Under the pieces are notes generated by a model. It worked only from the letters and a program-made list of their open reading frames with translations, was not told the origin of the DNA and ran no database searches. The position numbers and the translations under genes are program-made. DNA of 64,000 nucleotides from Limnoperna fortunei (Eukaryota > Mollusca > Bivalvia > Mytilida > Modiolidae), in NCBI GenBank assembly GCA_944474755.1, contig OX104120.1:20492492-20556491 (forward strand), given 5' to 3'. This document shows positions 12,621-23,700 of the stretch, one piece after another. Position 1 is the stretch's first letter, and the number at the start of each line of letters is the position of its first letter.

Positions 12621-15600
12621 ATAACAGTAAAGAAAAACTAAAAATAAATAACATGTTTTCTGGTAGTAAATTGGTTTACTATTTGGTAACGAGTAAAGCG
12701 ATTCATTATCTCCCATTTCTACGTATAATTGAATAAATAATTTCAAAATAATTATAGTTTTAAGCAATCGTAAACAATGTCCAAATGTTTTATGTGCCTG
12801 TTCCAAGTCCGTAAATTATACCTAGGTCTTTATTCTTCTGATTAAAAAAATCTGTTTGATGTATTTCGTTCTTTTTGTCCTAATGTATTGAGTCGTGACG
12901 TTTTGCACTATTGATGAATTTTCGGGTAAAAACTTGTTTTTCAGTGTTGTTCGTGAATTCCATTTGCGCTTTCCTATTTCTATCTTCCAATTTTGAGCTA
13001 TTTTTACGTATTTTTAAAATTGTTTTATAATAATGTTTCCAATAAAGAATACAGTTATTTAACGAATATGGGTGCAAACTGTTGTTATGCGAATGTATAA
13101 AAATTTAAGAAACCTGTGCGGCCAGCAAGAATTAAACAAAAACATGTGGCAGTGAGAAAATTAGGCTTTAGACAAACACATATATCAGAATAACTACATG
13201 AAGAAAAAACATGAAAAACGAGCACAAACCAAAAATGAGTTATCAGAATACATTGATGTTCTACGCAGGTCCAGACCAATAAACAATGTCTGCCTTTTAT
13301 TATACACACGTTATATCCTTTAAAAAGCACTCACAAGCTTGTTCAATCTTATATTCTGCTCAGAACAATATTTCCCCACATTTGTGCAATAACCTTATTG
13401 TTCGTTGTTACTGGTATTTTGACATCTACATACATTGATTACAATACAAGAATGGCAAACAGATGGCACAGTTACGTAAATCATCTAGATGAAAACCAAT
13501 TACATTTTTCATTCATGAAAGCATACGCTATTATTTTATGACGTAAAACAGGTAACATATTTGCTCCTTGTATTGGGATTTAGATTGGTGTAGGTGCATA
13601 AAGGAATTTTCAAATCGCATCCTAAACAAAAGAACATGCAGTAAAAGACGATTTCATCTGTAAAAATATCATTCATGAATTATTTTGGGGCAAAGAACGT
13701 GTTTGATTTAACCTATACTGGTTTTAATAATGAATAAGAACAGATTGTAATTGAAGGCATGTTTTAAATCAATTTTAACCACGAACAATTACATAGATAT
13801 CTAACAGAAAAATGATTCGGGGAGTAACATAACATCCAAAAATATTTTTAGTCCTAGTTCAATTTGTCCACTGAAGCATGTTTATAGTAAATATACATAT
13901 ACTTCTAGCTTAGTTAAAAGAATCTGGCACTATGAAATTTGTTTTTGGACTAACTAGAAAACTCAGTTGCATGTCTAATAACAATACCGTTTATTGAAAT
14001 ATATAGAATGTATGTATAACATCTAGAGAATTTAGTAAAACAAAACGTACCCCAACAATTTTACTAGTATAATTCTTACTTGTAACTGATTTTCCTAATT
14101 AAATATGTCCAGACTGGTTTTTCCAGAATTTATCAGAATGGAAATAATCAAGCAAAACTGACTTCCTACCGTCATCACGTGTTGCTTGAATTACATAAAT
14201 TGAAATGTTATGGTGCCAAGTAAAAAATTACATTGAACAACTTCAATTCATTACCAGTCTTTTCTTTACCATATTAATTTTCTTTCAAAACACTCGATTT
14301 TTAGTGTAGGAAAAAGCAGGCTGAATAATTACCAATATCTGATGTTTATTTTACCAGCATGAACTATTTTAACTAGAAAACTGAGTTACTACGGAGTTCA
14401 TTTCTAGTAATAATATTAATTTTACCGGAAGCGTATACGCTGAAGGACAGAAAAATAATGTAACACTTAAACGTAGAATTAAAGCTAGTTACTAAACAGA
14501 AACATGATACATTGTACTAGTTTTTAGTTAGATACCACGTTCGATTTTTGTAGTAACATTTTGTTAAACATATTAGGTATACAATTCGATTTTAATAGGT
14601 GATACAGAATTAATATCCCAATTGTTAATTAAGGGTCCACAATCTGTCACATTTATAAGGATATCGACTGCGTCAATACAGTGAACAACGTATATATATA
14701 TATTTATTTATACGGATCACTTGTGCTTTTGATTATTATGCACTCCGAATTTAAGTCAGGTACTGATAGTATTCTGGTACCCTGACGATGATATCCCCAT
14801 TAGCCTAAGCGGCCTTCAGATATGGTGTTATATTTCAAGTGAAGCTTGCGTCAATGAAAAGTATTGCACCAGCAGAGCAGGTTATTACTGATAGTAGAAT
14901 CGTTAGAATTAAGGATTGATTCAATAAGAGGTTTCTGCGTAAATATGTAATTTAAAGTATAAAAAGTACTGCATTAGCATCAAAAACCTATAAAACACAA
15001 CAAAAACTAGGAAAAACTACTATATCATTGACAAACTAATTGTTAATTTTTTGATTATTAGGTTCGTTAACGACTTCTACTTAATAACTTCTACTATTTG
15101 GAATGGTTGTTGTATTGTCAATGCTTTCAAACTAAGTTGTGCTTGAATTGTTGCAATGACAAGTTTACTTCTGGCAGTCTCAGACTTAGTAAAAATAAAA
15201 GTTGATTGATAAGAAGATATATATCCATTGTAAACATTGTACATAGTTGAACCTGACAAGGACATTAATATATGAGATGAGGTGATCACCTTTGAATATA
15301 CTTGTTCCTGCCAACTAGAGTTATTGAATTTAATGAGCAATGGTCTCAAGTTGTAAATTTTTCATTTAATAAATGATCTAATAGCATTCCAGTGGACAGT
15401 ATATTTCAGATATGCGCAATTTGACACTGACAAATCAATCAGAATGTCAGTTAGATTGTCACTACTTCCCATGTCGAAAGTAAAACAAAATTAAATTTCA
15501 AACAGTATCTCTTGAATAAATATATATCCTGATTTATTTGTGTCTTAACCTGAATAGAAATGACAAAAGGCTATTCACATACAATTGAATGTTAAATATA

Positions 15601-16169
15601 TGTTTTGTGAATTTTATTAGTTTTTATTATTTACGAATTATTAGTACATAGGTATCAATTTGAAAGGTGATTATTATATACCATCGTTCTCTGTGAACAA
15701 TTCAGAGTATTTTAGACATATTTGAATATTGATCTCTGCGGGCCTAGCTTAATGCAAATAGTATTACGGGCATCGTTTCTTACATTCAGGATGTATACTT
15801 CACATTTTCAACCCTTAAGCCACGTTCAAGTGTTTTTCGCTGCAATAGAGGTAACAAATAAAAGATAATAAAGCAAACAACACAACTTATGAATAGACGT
15901 TTTATTTGAAAAAAGAATTGTTGAATATTTTGTTTGTGTACATCTTTTACGTAATGTGTGTATATGGTTATCTTAAATAAATATAAAACAGATATGTTAA
16001 GAAGAGACCTGTTTTTGTAATGTTAACGCTGTGTTCCTAGAAGGCCTGCTGAAGAAGAAATAATAGGGTTTTTCATGGGACAGTAAACGATACCTCTACG
16101 TTGCATTAATTTTAATATTCAAGAACACATTTTACTAAATTAAAAAACAGCCTATAAGAAGAGCTGAGC

Positions 16170-16510
16170 GTGAAGGACGGACATTCATATCCATACGGAG
16201 GGTTTAACATACTCCGCTACTTTGTGGAATCCTTTAATTTCGTATTCCGCTATATTTTTGAAGTTTTGTACCTCAACAATGCTAAATTTGGTGACTATTT
16301 GCCTTCAATCTATCCAAGCATGCTTGAAATTAAAGACACCACCAACAAACTTTTGTCGGCCTCTTAGTTAGACCTTCTTATAAATATAGACTAGACTTTA
16401 CGACAAACGTTTTGACTTCAACTTTCCGATTGTCAACTTGGTTTTTATTGGGTTCGGGTACCCACTTGATGTTCGGTCAGTTTGTCTGGCTATTTTTGTT
16501 TTAAACAAAT
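16170..16510 (+). pseudogene. Reverse-transcriptase fragment of an RYIDD-type retroelement
   Basis: Translated pieces read SFNFVFRYIFEVLYLNN, GDYLPSIYPSMLEIKDTT and, after a stop and frameshift, LYDKRFDFNFPIVN. These match in order a reverse transcriptase common in invertebrate genomes whose catalytic motif is RYIDDV; here YIDD has become YIFE. Downstream, GGTTTTTATTGGGTTCG is shared with the inverted relic at 47930-48660, so both belong to one family. It is dead: active-site change, stop, frameshift and deletions. Element class (Penelope-like or other non-LTR) is not settled. Confidence 0.8.
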
Positions 16511-16913
16511 AGAGTTCTTATCTAGATAGATTAAACTTACAAGTGCACTTTAAAGGCAGTGTTATCTAGTAGTTTTATGTTAGATTTCTTTGCATGCTTT
16601 TTTCTGTATTTTTATTTTAATTTGCAAATAAATACAAAAAGTACGTCAAATATGATGCTTAACACAACACAGTAATTTTATTCACCACTTCACTGGCCTT
16701 ATGGGTATTTATGTCTATGCCGCATAAAACATGTAACATACATAATACAAATAAACTAAATGCAGCCTTTATTGCGGTTCTGACGTGAGATATACCTCAT
16801 TCCATAAATTCAATAATATATTTGAATAGAAGATTTATTGTTCTTCCGTAAATGGCTGATTTCTGGTACGGATGACCTGTACAGATGAGCTCACGCGCAC
16901 ACATCTGTACTTG

Positions 16914-17018
16914 CTGCGTCATCCAATCAAAACGCCAGAAACAGGAACGTTGGTATGGAAGCATAAAAACGTTCTTGTGTGACGTTCTTGTTTCCGGTGT
17001 TCTGATTGGATGTCAGAG
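16914..17018. repeat. Inverted repeat with 35-bp arms
   Basis: GTCATCCAATCAAAACGCC in the left arm pairs with GGTGTTCTGATTGGATGTC in the right arm; the arms continue through CAGAAACAGGAACG and CGTTCTTGTTTCCG. It resembles the end pair of a small DNA element adjoining the palindrome at 17088. Confidence 0.65.
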
Positions 17019-17087
17019 ACAATATAGTCTACAAAAATGGAGAGTCTATAGGATATAGCGATGTAAAAGTTGTTGGTTTACGGACGA

Positions 17088-17259
17088 AATAGGTACTTTC
17101 ATGCGCTTTTGGGAAAGCCCAAGTAATCTTTCACTCGTGATAGGAATTTTTATGTCTTTTGGCTCGTTCCGCTGCGCTCCACTCGCGAAAAGACATAAAA
17201 TTTCTATCACTCGTTAAAGACCAACCGTTTTTTCCCAAAAGAGTATGAAAGAACCTATT
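17088..17259. mobile_element. Near-perfect palindromic MITE-like element, 172 bp
   Basis: The ends AATAGGTACTTTCATGC and GAGTATGAAAGAACCTATT are inverted copies. An inner pair, GTGATAGGAATTTTTATGTC and GACATAAAATTTCTATCAC, flanks a central CGTTCCGCTGCGCTCCACTCG. Almost the whole element can fold back. No ORF. Confidence 0.75.
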
Positions 17260-17284
17260 AGTCTTACATTACTTTCCGGTAACC

Positions 17285-17660
17285 ATACTTTGAGAGTTCA
17301 TAGTGCTCGACTAAGGGAGTTGCCAGGTGGTGGATAGGAGATGACCTCTTGTTGGGGTTTTGTCAGTTCATAATACGGAAAGCCTGACCGCTACCTACAC
17401 TGAATTATTTGTTTGGAATGTGCCACGCTACTTGTACGCTAAAGACCTCTTTTATAGATAAAAGCAGGCTCGTTGTAGCCGCTCCGTAATGCTAAATTGT
17501 TTGCCCTTATCCTTACAATTTTTTCAGTAGCTTTCACAATGTTTGCTGTTGATTCCATTTCTCCCTAATTGAAATAGTGTTTGTTAACTTTTTTGACGTC
17601 CTACATACTTAAATACATACTGCTCGTTGGACGTCAAGCAAACATAAAATCAATCAGGAA
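17285..17660 (-). repeat. GATTGATT-family repeat, nearly complete reverse copy
   Basis: Blocks run in reverse order: GTGCTCGACTAAGG, AGGTGGTGGATAGGAGATG, CATAATACGGAAAGCCTGAC, GTGCCACGC, TTGTAGCCGCTCCG, and finally CTGCTCGTTGGACGTCAAGC and AATCAATC, the degenerate head. This copy fixes the family length at about 370 bp. Confidence 0.75.
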
Positions 17661-19169
17661 AGTCAGAATAGTATTATAATTGCACCAAAATATGGGTATT
17701 TTGTCCGCTTCAAAAGTTTATTAAAAATACACTACAAGCGGAAAGGGGGTTTCTAATATTCAATTGTTCTGCAGCCAATCAGTTAACAGGTAATCTAATA
17801 AGTGAATCTGATTCATGTACGCGTTTGCAACACAACAACAATTGACAAATCTGCTGCTAATAGATTTGCTACGGATAGACGAGGATATGGTTTATATTTA
17901 TGTTAGGTAATTCTTACTTTGATATGCATCACCATCGGTATTTCTCAACCGCTTAAAGATGTGAATATTACAATTTCTATGGTTGAGAAGTCCCGATAGC
18001 GACCTAAATCAAATTTAGTAATTGTATAATATTAACCGATCTTAAATTCAAAAATATTTTAAATTTAAAGTTGTTTGGTAAAATAATGTATCTAAATTTC
18101 AATTATTTTGTTCTTCAATATTTAAGGTATGAGTCAGAAATATGCGGTTCGACCCTACTGAGGAGTCAGAAATGAAATAGGTGGTACGACGATACTGAGT
18201 ATCAGAAATTAAATTTTATTTGAAAATAACATTTTTGAGAGCTTTTGCAAGCTTCTTATACCATCATATCATATTTATTAATTTTTGATACCAGAAATCT
18301 TTTTGTGTGTCTAAGATTTACTCGTCTTACTCTCCGACGGAGGTAAAAAGCTTGTAATGACGTCACAGTTACATTATACAAAAATGGATACCATACATAT
18401 TGTAGAAATGCATAAAAATTCTTGAAGTCTAGTGAGAGAAATATCAAATCATCCATGGAAAGCCGATTCAGGAAATTCTCAAACCCGAGGACAAAGATAT
18501 ATGTTTGCCCTTTTCCTCTGCATAGCCTGGAATGGACAATATATCTCTTGTCTTTGGGTGTGAGATTTACTTTTCTCACTTTAATAAATAATATGTATGT
18601 ATCTCGTTAAAAGAATGAACAAGAAATTACTTCAAGTCATACATGTACTGTATCAACATTGACTTATTTTATAATTGTATCCATCCGATCAACTTGACAC
18701 ATTTATAAAATAAGGACATGGGAAATGTATAGATTACATTTCAAGTAAATATTGTTTAAACTTATCGTTTGAGTAAATATTATTTTAATTTGTTCTTAAA
18801 TGGTAACGTATAACAATAATCTATATTCTATAAGTTCATCTATGACAAAGTTTTCTGAACAAAAACCAATGAAATTAACAGATTTTTCTTTTCAAATACT
18901 CATTTAAGAAAGTTATATAGGGATACAATAATACAATATAAGTTTAAATCCAGTAATACCAATTGTCTTTTAAATATCATGGTTATTTTAAAAAAATACA
19001 TCACCAGGACTGCCGGAAATATCACAGTTCATTAAACCATTCTCATTTAATCAGAGCAGAAATCGTTAAGACGGAAGAATGTCCCAGTACATTATCATGA
19101 AATTATTAAGTACTGAATAATTCATTTCGCCAATTAAAAAGAATGTCGTTGAACATTGTTGTAAACATG

Positions 19170-19380
19170 TTTGTCAGGCTCGTCAAAGCACAACTGTACT
19201 CTTACGTTCCCTATAATAACGAACTCTTCTTTGGGAGTAATAATTGTTGGACATGCAATTTAAACGCACATAAAATCACAATTTTATTCATTGGTGCGTT
19301 ATATGTATCTATAACTGTGAAGGGAGAATTTTATGCGTCACATGGGATTAGATAAGCTGTTGTTTAATGCAATCATGAGG
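19170..19380 (+). repeat. Dispersed repeat pair, member B
   Basis: TGTACTCTTACGTTCC, GGGAGTAATAATTGTTGG, CATAAAATCACAATTTTAT and GGGAGAATTTTATG match member A at 12400-12620 in the same orientation. Confidence 0.65.
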
Positions 19381-20394
19381 TCAAACGAACATAAAGCTAT
19401 ATAATATTTGTGTGTTGGGGTTGTAAATTTAGTTTAAATTCTATAATAAAACATAATTATCGACAATATAACATGATTTGTGCAGCAATTTCAAATAACA
19501 GTTCAAATTACAGAAATATATATTCTTTGTTGATGTTAGTTTTTTAAAATTATCTCCCTTTTATCATCTACATCGGTTGCACGCAAGGCTTTCAACATTT
19601 AATCTATTAAGTCTTCTTTGTTTATAATTGTGTTTATTCTATCTAACCTTGACATAAAATCTTAAATAAGGACATGGGAAATCTATGGACTACATTTTTG
19701 AGTAAATATTATCATTCTTGAGATGACCTTTTTGCTCTAATACATATAGCTAAATAAGTATTTAGCAGATAGCGTTAACTATATCGTATTCACATTCAAG
19801 GAGCACAATAAAATATGCGACAAGTAAACATTTATTGTACACTGGTCAACAATTACTCTTAAATACTTACAACTAGACAACAATTTAATGTTGTTCTGAT
19901 TACCATATTGTAGTAGTAGACATGATATGAGTTTTAATGTGCCTTTGCACTGAGTTACGAGACATGAAGATATTTATTTGTGCAAACCTTATGTTTTCTT
20001 TATTAGTCAAATAAATTAATTAAATTAAATTAACAATCATGCTATCTACGACTTCCGATAAAAATTTGGAGGGTTGCGTTCTGGATTATCATTCTACAAC
20101 AATCTGACATTTTTAGCATTTGACGCATATTTAAATTTAAATTAAATAAAACCAGTATTAATCTGGAAGTATGTATTGACACCATCCTTGACTGAACTAA
20201 ACGTAATTATATATAAAATATGTTGCTTATCATAGTTGTTTAATATATTTATGTATTGGCTGTGGGTTGATATATAGAATTACTGCTTAACGTCAACCTA
20301 TAGAACATAACAGCAGAACAGTTAATTAAGTTGAGGAAATAATGCGATGGACTAAAGGAGAGGCAGACATCCACTGGTTATAAGGTAGTCATTG

Positions 20395-20570
20395 AGATTT
20401 TTGTTACGGCTTCAACAACTTCTTTATAATACAAGGGACATGACGCCATCATCATGTTACGCGTTTAGGCTTTCCGTTTAATAAGCTATCGACCCTCAAA
20501 CAGAAGGGCATCTGCTATCTGTTTTTTGGGGACCCACCCGGCAGCTTTGTAGATCGAGCACTGGGAACCA
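20395..20570 (+). repeat. GATTGATT-family repeat fragment just upstream of LGR LRR1 exon
   Basis: TTAGGCTTTCCGTTTAATAA, AGAAGGGCATCTGCTATCTG and GATCGAGCACTGGGAACC correspond to the 3' half of the + oriented family. It ends about 120 bp before the acceptor at 20688. Confidence 0.6.
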
Positions 20571-20688
20571 TCACAATATAACCACTGTACTTGCTGTTGG
20601 TATTTATAGATTTTTGACAATGTCTTATGATACCTGTAGGCTGTTTTCTTATCAATTATACTTGTAATATCTTTTGGTTTCATTACAG

Positions 20689-20760
20689 AGATTTAAGTAT
20701 GAACAACTTAACTATTCTTCCAGAGAAAGCTTTTACTAAATACCAGAAACTCAAGGAATT
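20689..20760 (+). CDS. LGR: LGR exon a: LRR1
   Basis: A 72-bp exon after acceptor ...CATTACAG and before donor GTAAGT at 20761. The first base completes a codon begun in an unseen upstream exon, so intron phase is 2. It reads DLSMNNLTILPEKAF..., one 24-residue LRR matching the first LRR of vertebrate LGR4-6, with an N-glycosylation site at NLT. Because this is LRR1, only the leader and cysteine cap are missing upstream. Confidence 0.9.
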
Positions 20761-23700
20761 GTAAGTTTGCATAGTTAAACATTAAAGATTTTTACATTCG
20801 ATGTTAAGTAATGCTTGTTAAACCATGCTTATTATGAACACTTTATGTAAATGTAACGAAATAAAATATTGCTGCGTTGTTTTGTATTATTATAATAAGT
20901 TTACCTGCTATGAATTACATATTAATAAGCTAATTACTTAGACATGAAGCAATGAGATTACTACCCAGACATGCCTCAATGCAATAGCACTTAGGCAGGA
21001 CACAACAAGATAAGTACCTAGACATAAAACGATAAGCCATTTTGGCATGAAACAATACGCTTACATGACCGAGACATGACACAATACGTAAGCTAAGTAC
21101 CTAGACATTAAACGATATGCTTAGAACCTAGACATAAAACGATAAGCTAAGTACCTAGACATGAAACGATATGCTTAGAACCTAGATACGAAACGATAAG
21201 CTAAGTACCTAGACATGAAACGATTCGCTAGGTTCCTAGACATGAAACGATTCGCTAGGTTCCTAGACATGAAACGATTCGCTAGTTTCCTAGACATGAA
21301 ACGATTCGCTAGGTTCCTAGACATGAAACGATAAGCTAAGTACCTAGACATGAAACAATTCCCTAAGTACCTAGACATGAAACAATTCGCTAGGTTCCTA
21401 GACATGAAACGATTCGCTAGGTTCCTATACATGACACAATTAGCTGAGTACGCAGACATGACACAATAAGGTAAATAGCTAGACATGACACATGAATAGC
21501 TAGGCATGACACAATAACACAAGTACCCAGACATTACACAATATATTAGGTACCTATTATTGAACTATTTTAAAAAAAGAAATGTTTGTTTTTCAAATGA
21601 AATCAATGCACAGGAGTTCATTGGTTATAAAAATGTATTTCAATAGTTGTGTTATTGTATTTCAGACGCCTTGCTGGTAACAGATTAACAGACATTGCAT
21701 CAACAGCTTTTCAGGGTCTTTTCTATCTTCAGAAATTGTAAGCGATATCTCATTGTCTAAAAATACGTGTTACATGATAAGACATAGAGTTGAAAATGTT
21801 TACTTCGTCGTAATTTAACACAAAAAAACAGCTCATTGATTAGATCGAATGTAGATACAAACAAAAAAGATCTGACAACATTTATAAGAAAACACAAACT
21901 CATATAAAATCAATTTAAATTGAAGATAACACATTTTCCGATTTATATAATTTTATTTTAGATAAATGCAGCAATGAATTTGTGGTTTTAGAGTTTTGAT
22001 TACGTTAATATTACACACTTAAAGACATGACTAATTCAAAAGAAAAAACAAGGTTAAAACAAATTTGTTAAATTTTTAAATTGGTACAGTCCTTAAACAT
22101 CGGATATCGCAGGATATATGCAATGCTAATCCAATGTTATACTAATGTCTTTATTCATTTATTCTGTATGATTCCTATTTTCATAAACTTTGTTCGTTGT
22201 AATGTTTTCATATAATGTATCATTTGTTATTTTAATTTATTTAACAATAGTAAAATGTACACGTATTCACCCATCTACCTGGTTCACTGTAGACCAAGAT
22301 CATTGAAACTGTTATATTCCTTGAATAATAAACTTTAATACAAAAAAGATTGTTTATTGAAATCTCTTAAGTTATATAATCAGTTATTTTGCTCATGTAT
22401 AGTTTCTGGGTAGAATATACCTAAATAACTAAGGAATATTAAACGCAACAAATGTTTCGAATATATGAATCGGAATGTCCCTTTTTTAAGACTTGAAATG
22501 CTAGAAACAATAATTCATGTTTCAAAATGTGTAATTAAATCAAGTTCAAAATATTTATCATAATGTTTAAATGAAAGAATGTAAGCTAATACAAAACCCC
22601 TTTCCATTATACACCAGTTAACATGCAGAATACTGGTCTCGTTATTTCTAATATATTGTTGTTCAGGAATTCCTGCTGAGTCTAGTTGATCAACTGTAAT
22701 GACTGGTCAAAGTTGATGTTACTGTTGCATTAAAAAATAGTTAATACACTTTATCTTGTACAAAATATTGCAAGAAGTCTATTTCCATCTGCGATTTTTG
22801 CTGACCAGAAGACTACTGCAGATATTGGTTCAACCAAATTTTACATGGATTCTTTGTTTCCTGTATATTACATCCACAAATATCACATGTTAAATTTCGT
22901 ATTTGCATTTTCAGAAATCTTCAGCATAATCATTTTAAACATATACCATCTACTGCCTTCCAGCATCTCCAAATACTCAGAGAACTGTAAGTGTATACAT
23001 TGCAATAAGTAGATATTCCCAATTAAAGATGTGTATATAGATTTTTTTTATTGTCAACTTAAATTTCAATTAAACATTCTGAAAACGTAAATAATGTAAT
23101 AGGGTCATTTCTTAAATTTGACATGCATGACACTCGTTCTAAGTGTACCGAAATTACAACAGAAAACTCAAGTTCACCACCAACACCAAAATAAAAATTC
23201 ATCGTTTGAATCAGTCCACAGACATGCTGGTAATCATCGTCATCTGTTTTGTCTAGGAATGGTATTAATCAGTTATTCCTTTATAAAACAAATTCAACTT
23301 TGTGTATGGAGAAAGACTTTATCCTCAAATTGACACATTTTTCTTTTGGTTACCGTTTTTTTGTTTCTTTATAGTAACTTGGACGCAAACTTCATAGAAG
23401 TCATACCAGCTGAAGCCTTCAAGTATTGCCAAAGTTTGAGGTTGTTGCAGCTAGACGCCAACCATCTGACACGTGTTCCTACTGAAGCTCTACAATATCT
23501 TTATTCTCTTCATGCTCTGTTAGTATATACAATTGTTCTTGCTACATTAAATTACGACGGCTTCTAAAAATAAAAATGTCTTTTTTCAGTTCTATTTTAT
23601 TACGGGAACAAAAACAACGCTCATTTATTATTTTACTAGCGTAATAATTGTTCTTTTAAACAAAGTTTGCTAACAGATTATGGTAATGTTTTACAACAAG

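Larger units (their letters stand above)
1..20688. other. Non-coding region upstream of the first placed LGR exon
   Basis: No ORF here looks like a host protein. A search by eye for the N-terminal LRR cap (CPxxCxC followed by a dC...L..vP pattern, ending at phase 2 before a donor) found no acceptable candidate. The stretch is either intergenic or, at least in part, a long first intron. Supported contents are listed as separate repeats; stretches such as 1131-2654, 3692-5329, 10771-12399, 13331-16169 and 17661-19169 show nothing beyond AT-rich unique-looking sequence. Confidence 0.6.

Noticed and set aside
12779..12833. CPNVLCAC, a possible LRR N-terminal cysteine cap
   Set aside because: The frame hits a stop 8 codons later, has no LRR-like continuation and no phase 2 donor, so it cannot be the missing LGR exon.
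18256..18579. A 107-residue ORF on the - strand
   Set aside because: No family resemblance. Its ends contain a duplicated short motif (TGAGATTTACT-like), and an overlapping + frame is also open; treated as chance.
21175..21534. A 119-residue ORF with MSRNLANRF repeats
   Set aside because: It is the reading of the 27-bp minisatellite, inside an intron and on the opposite strand.
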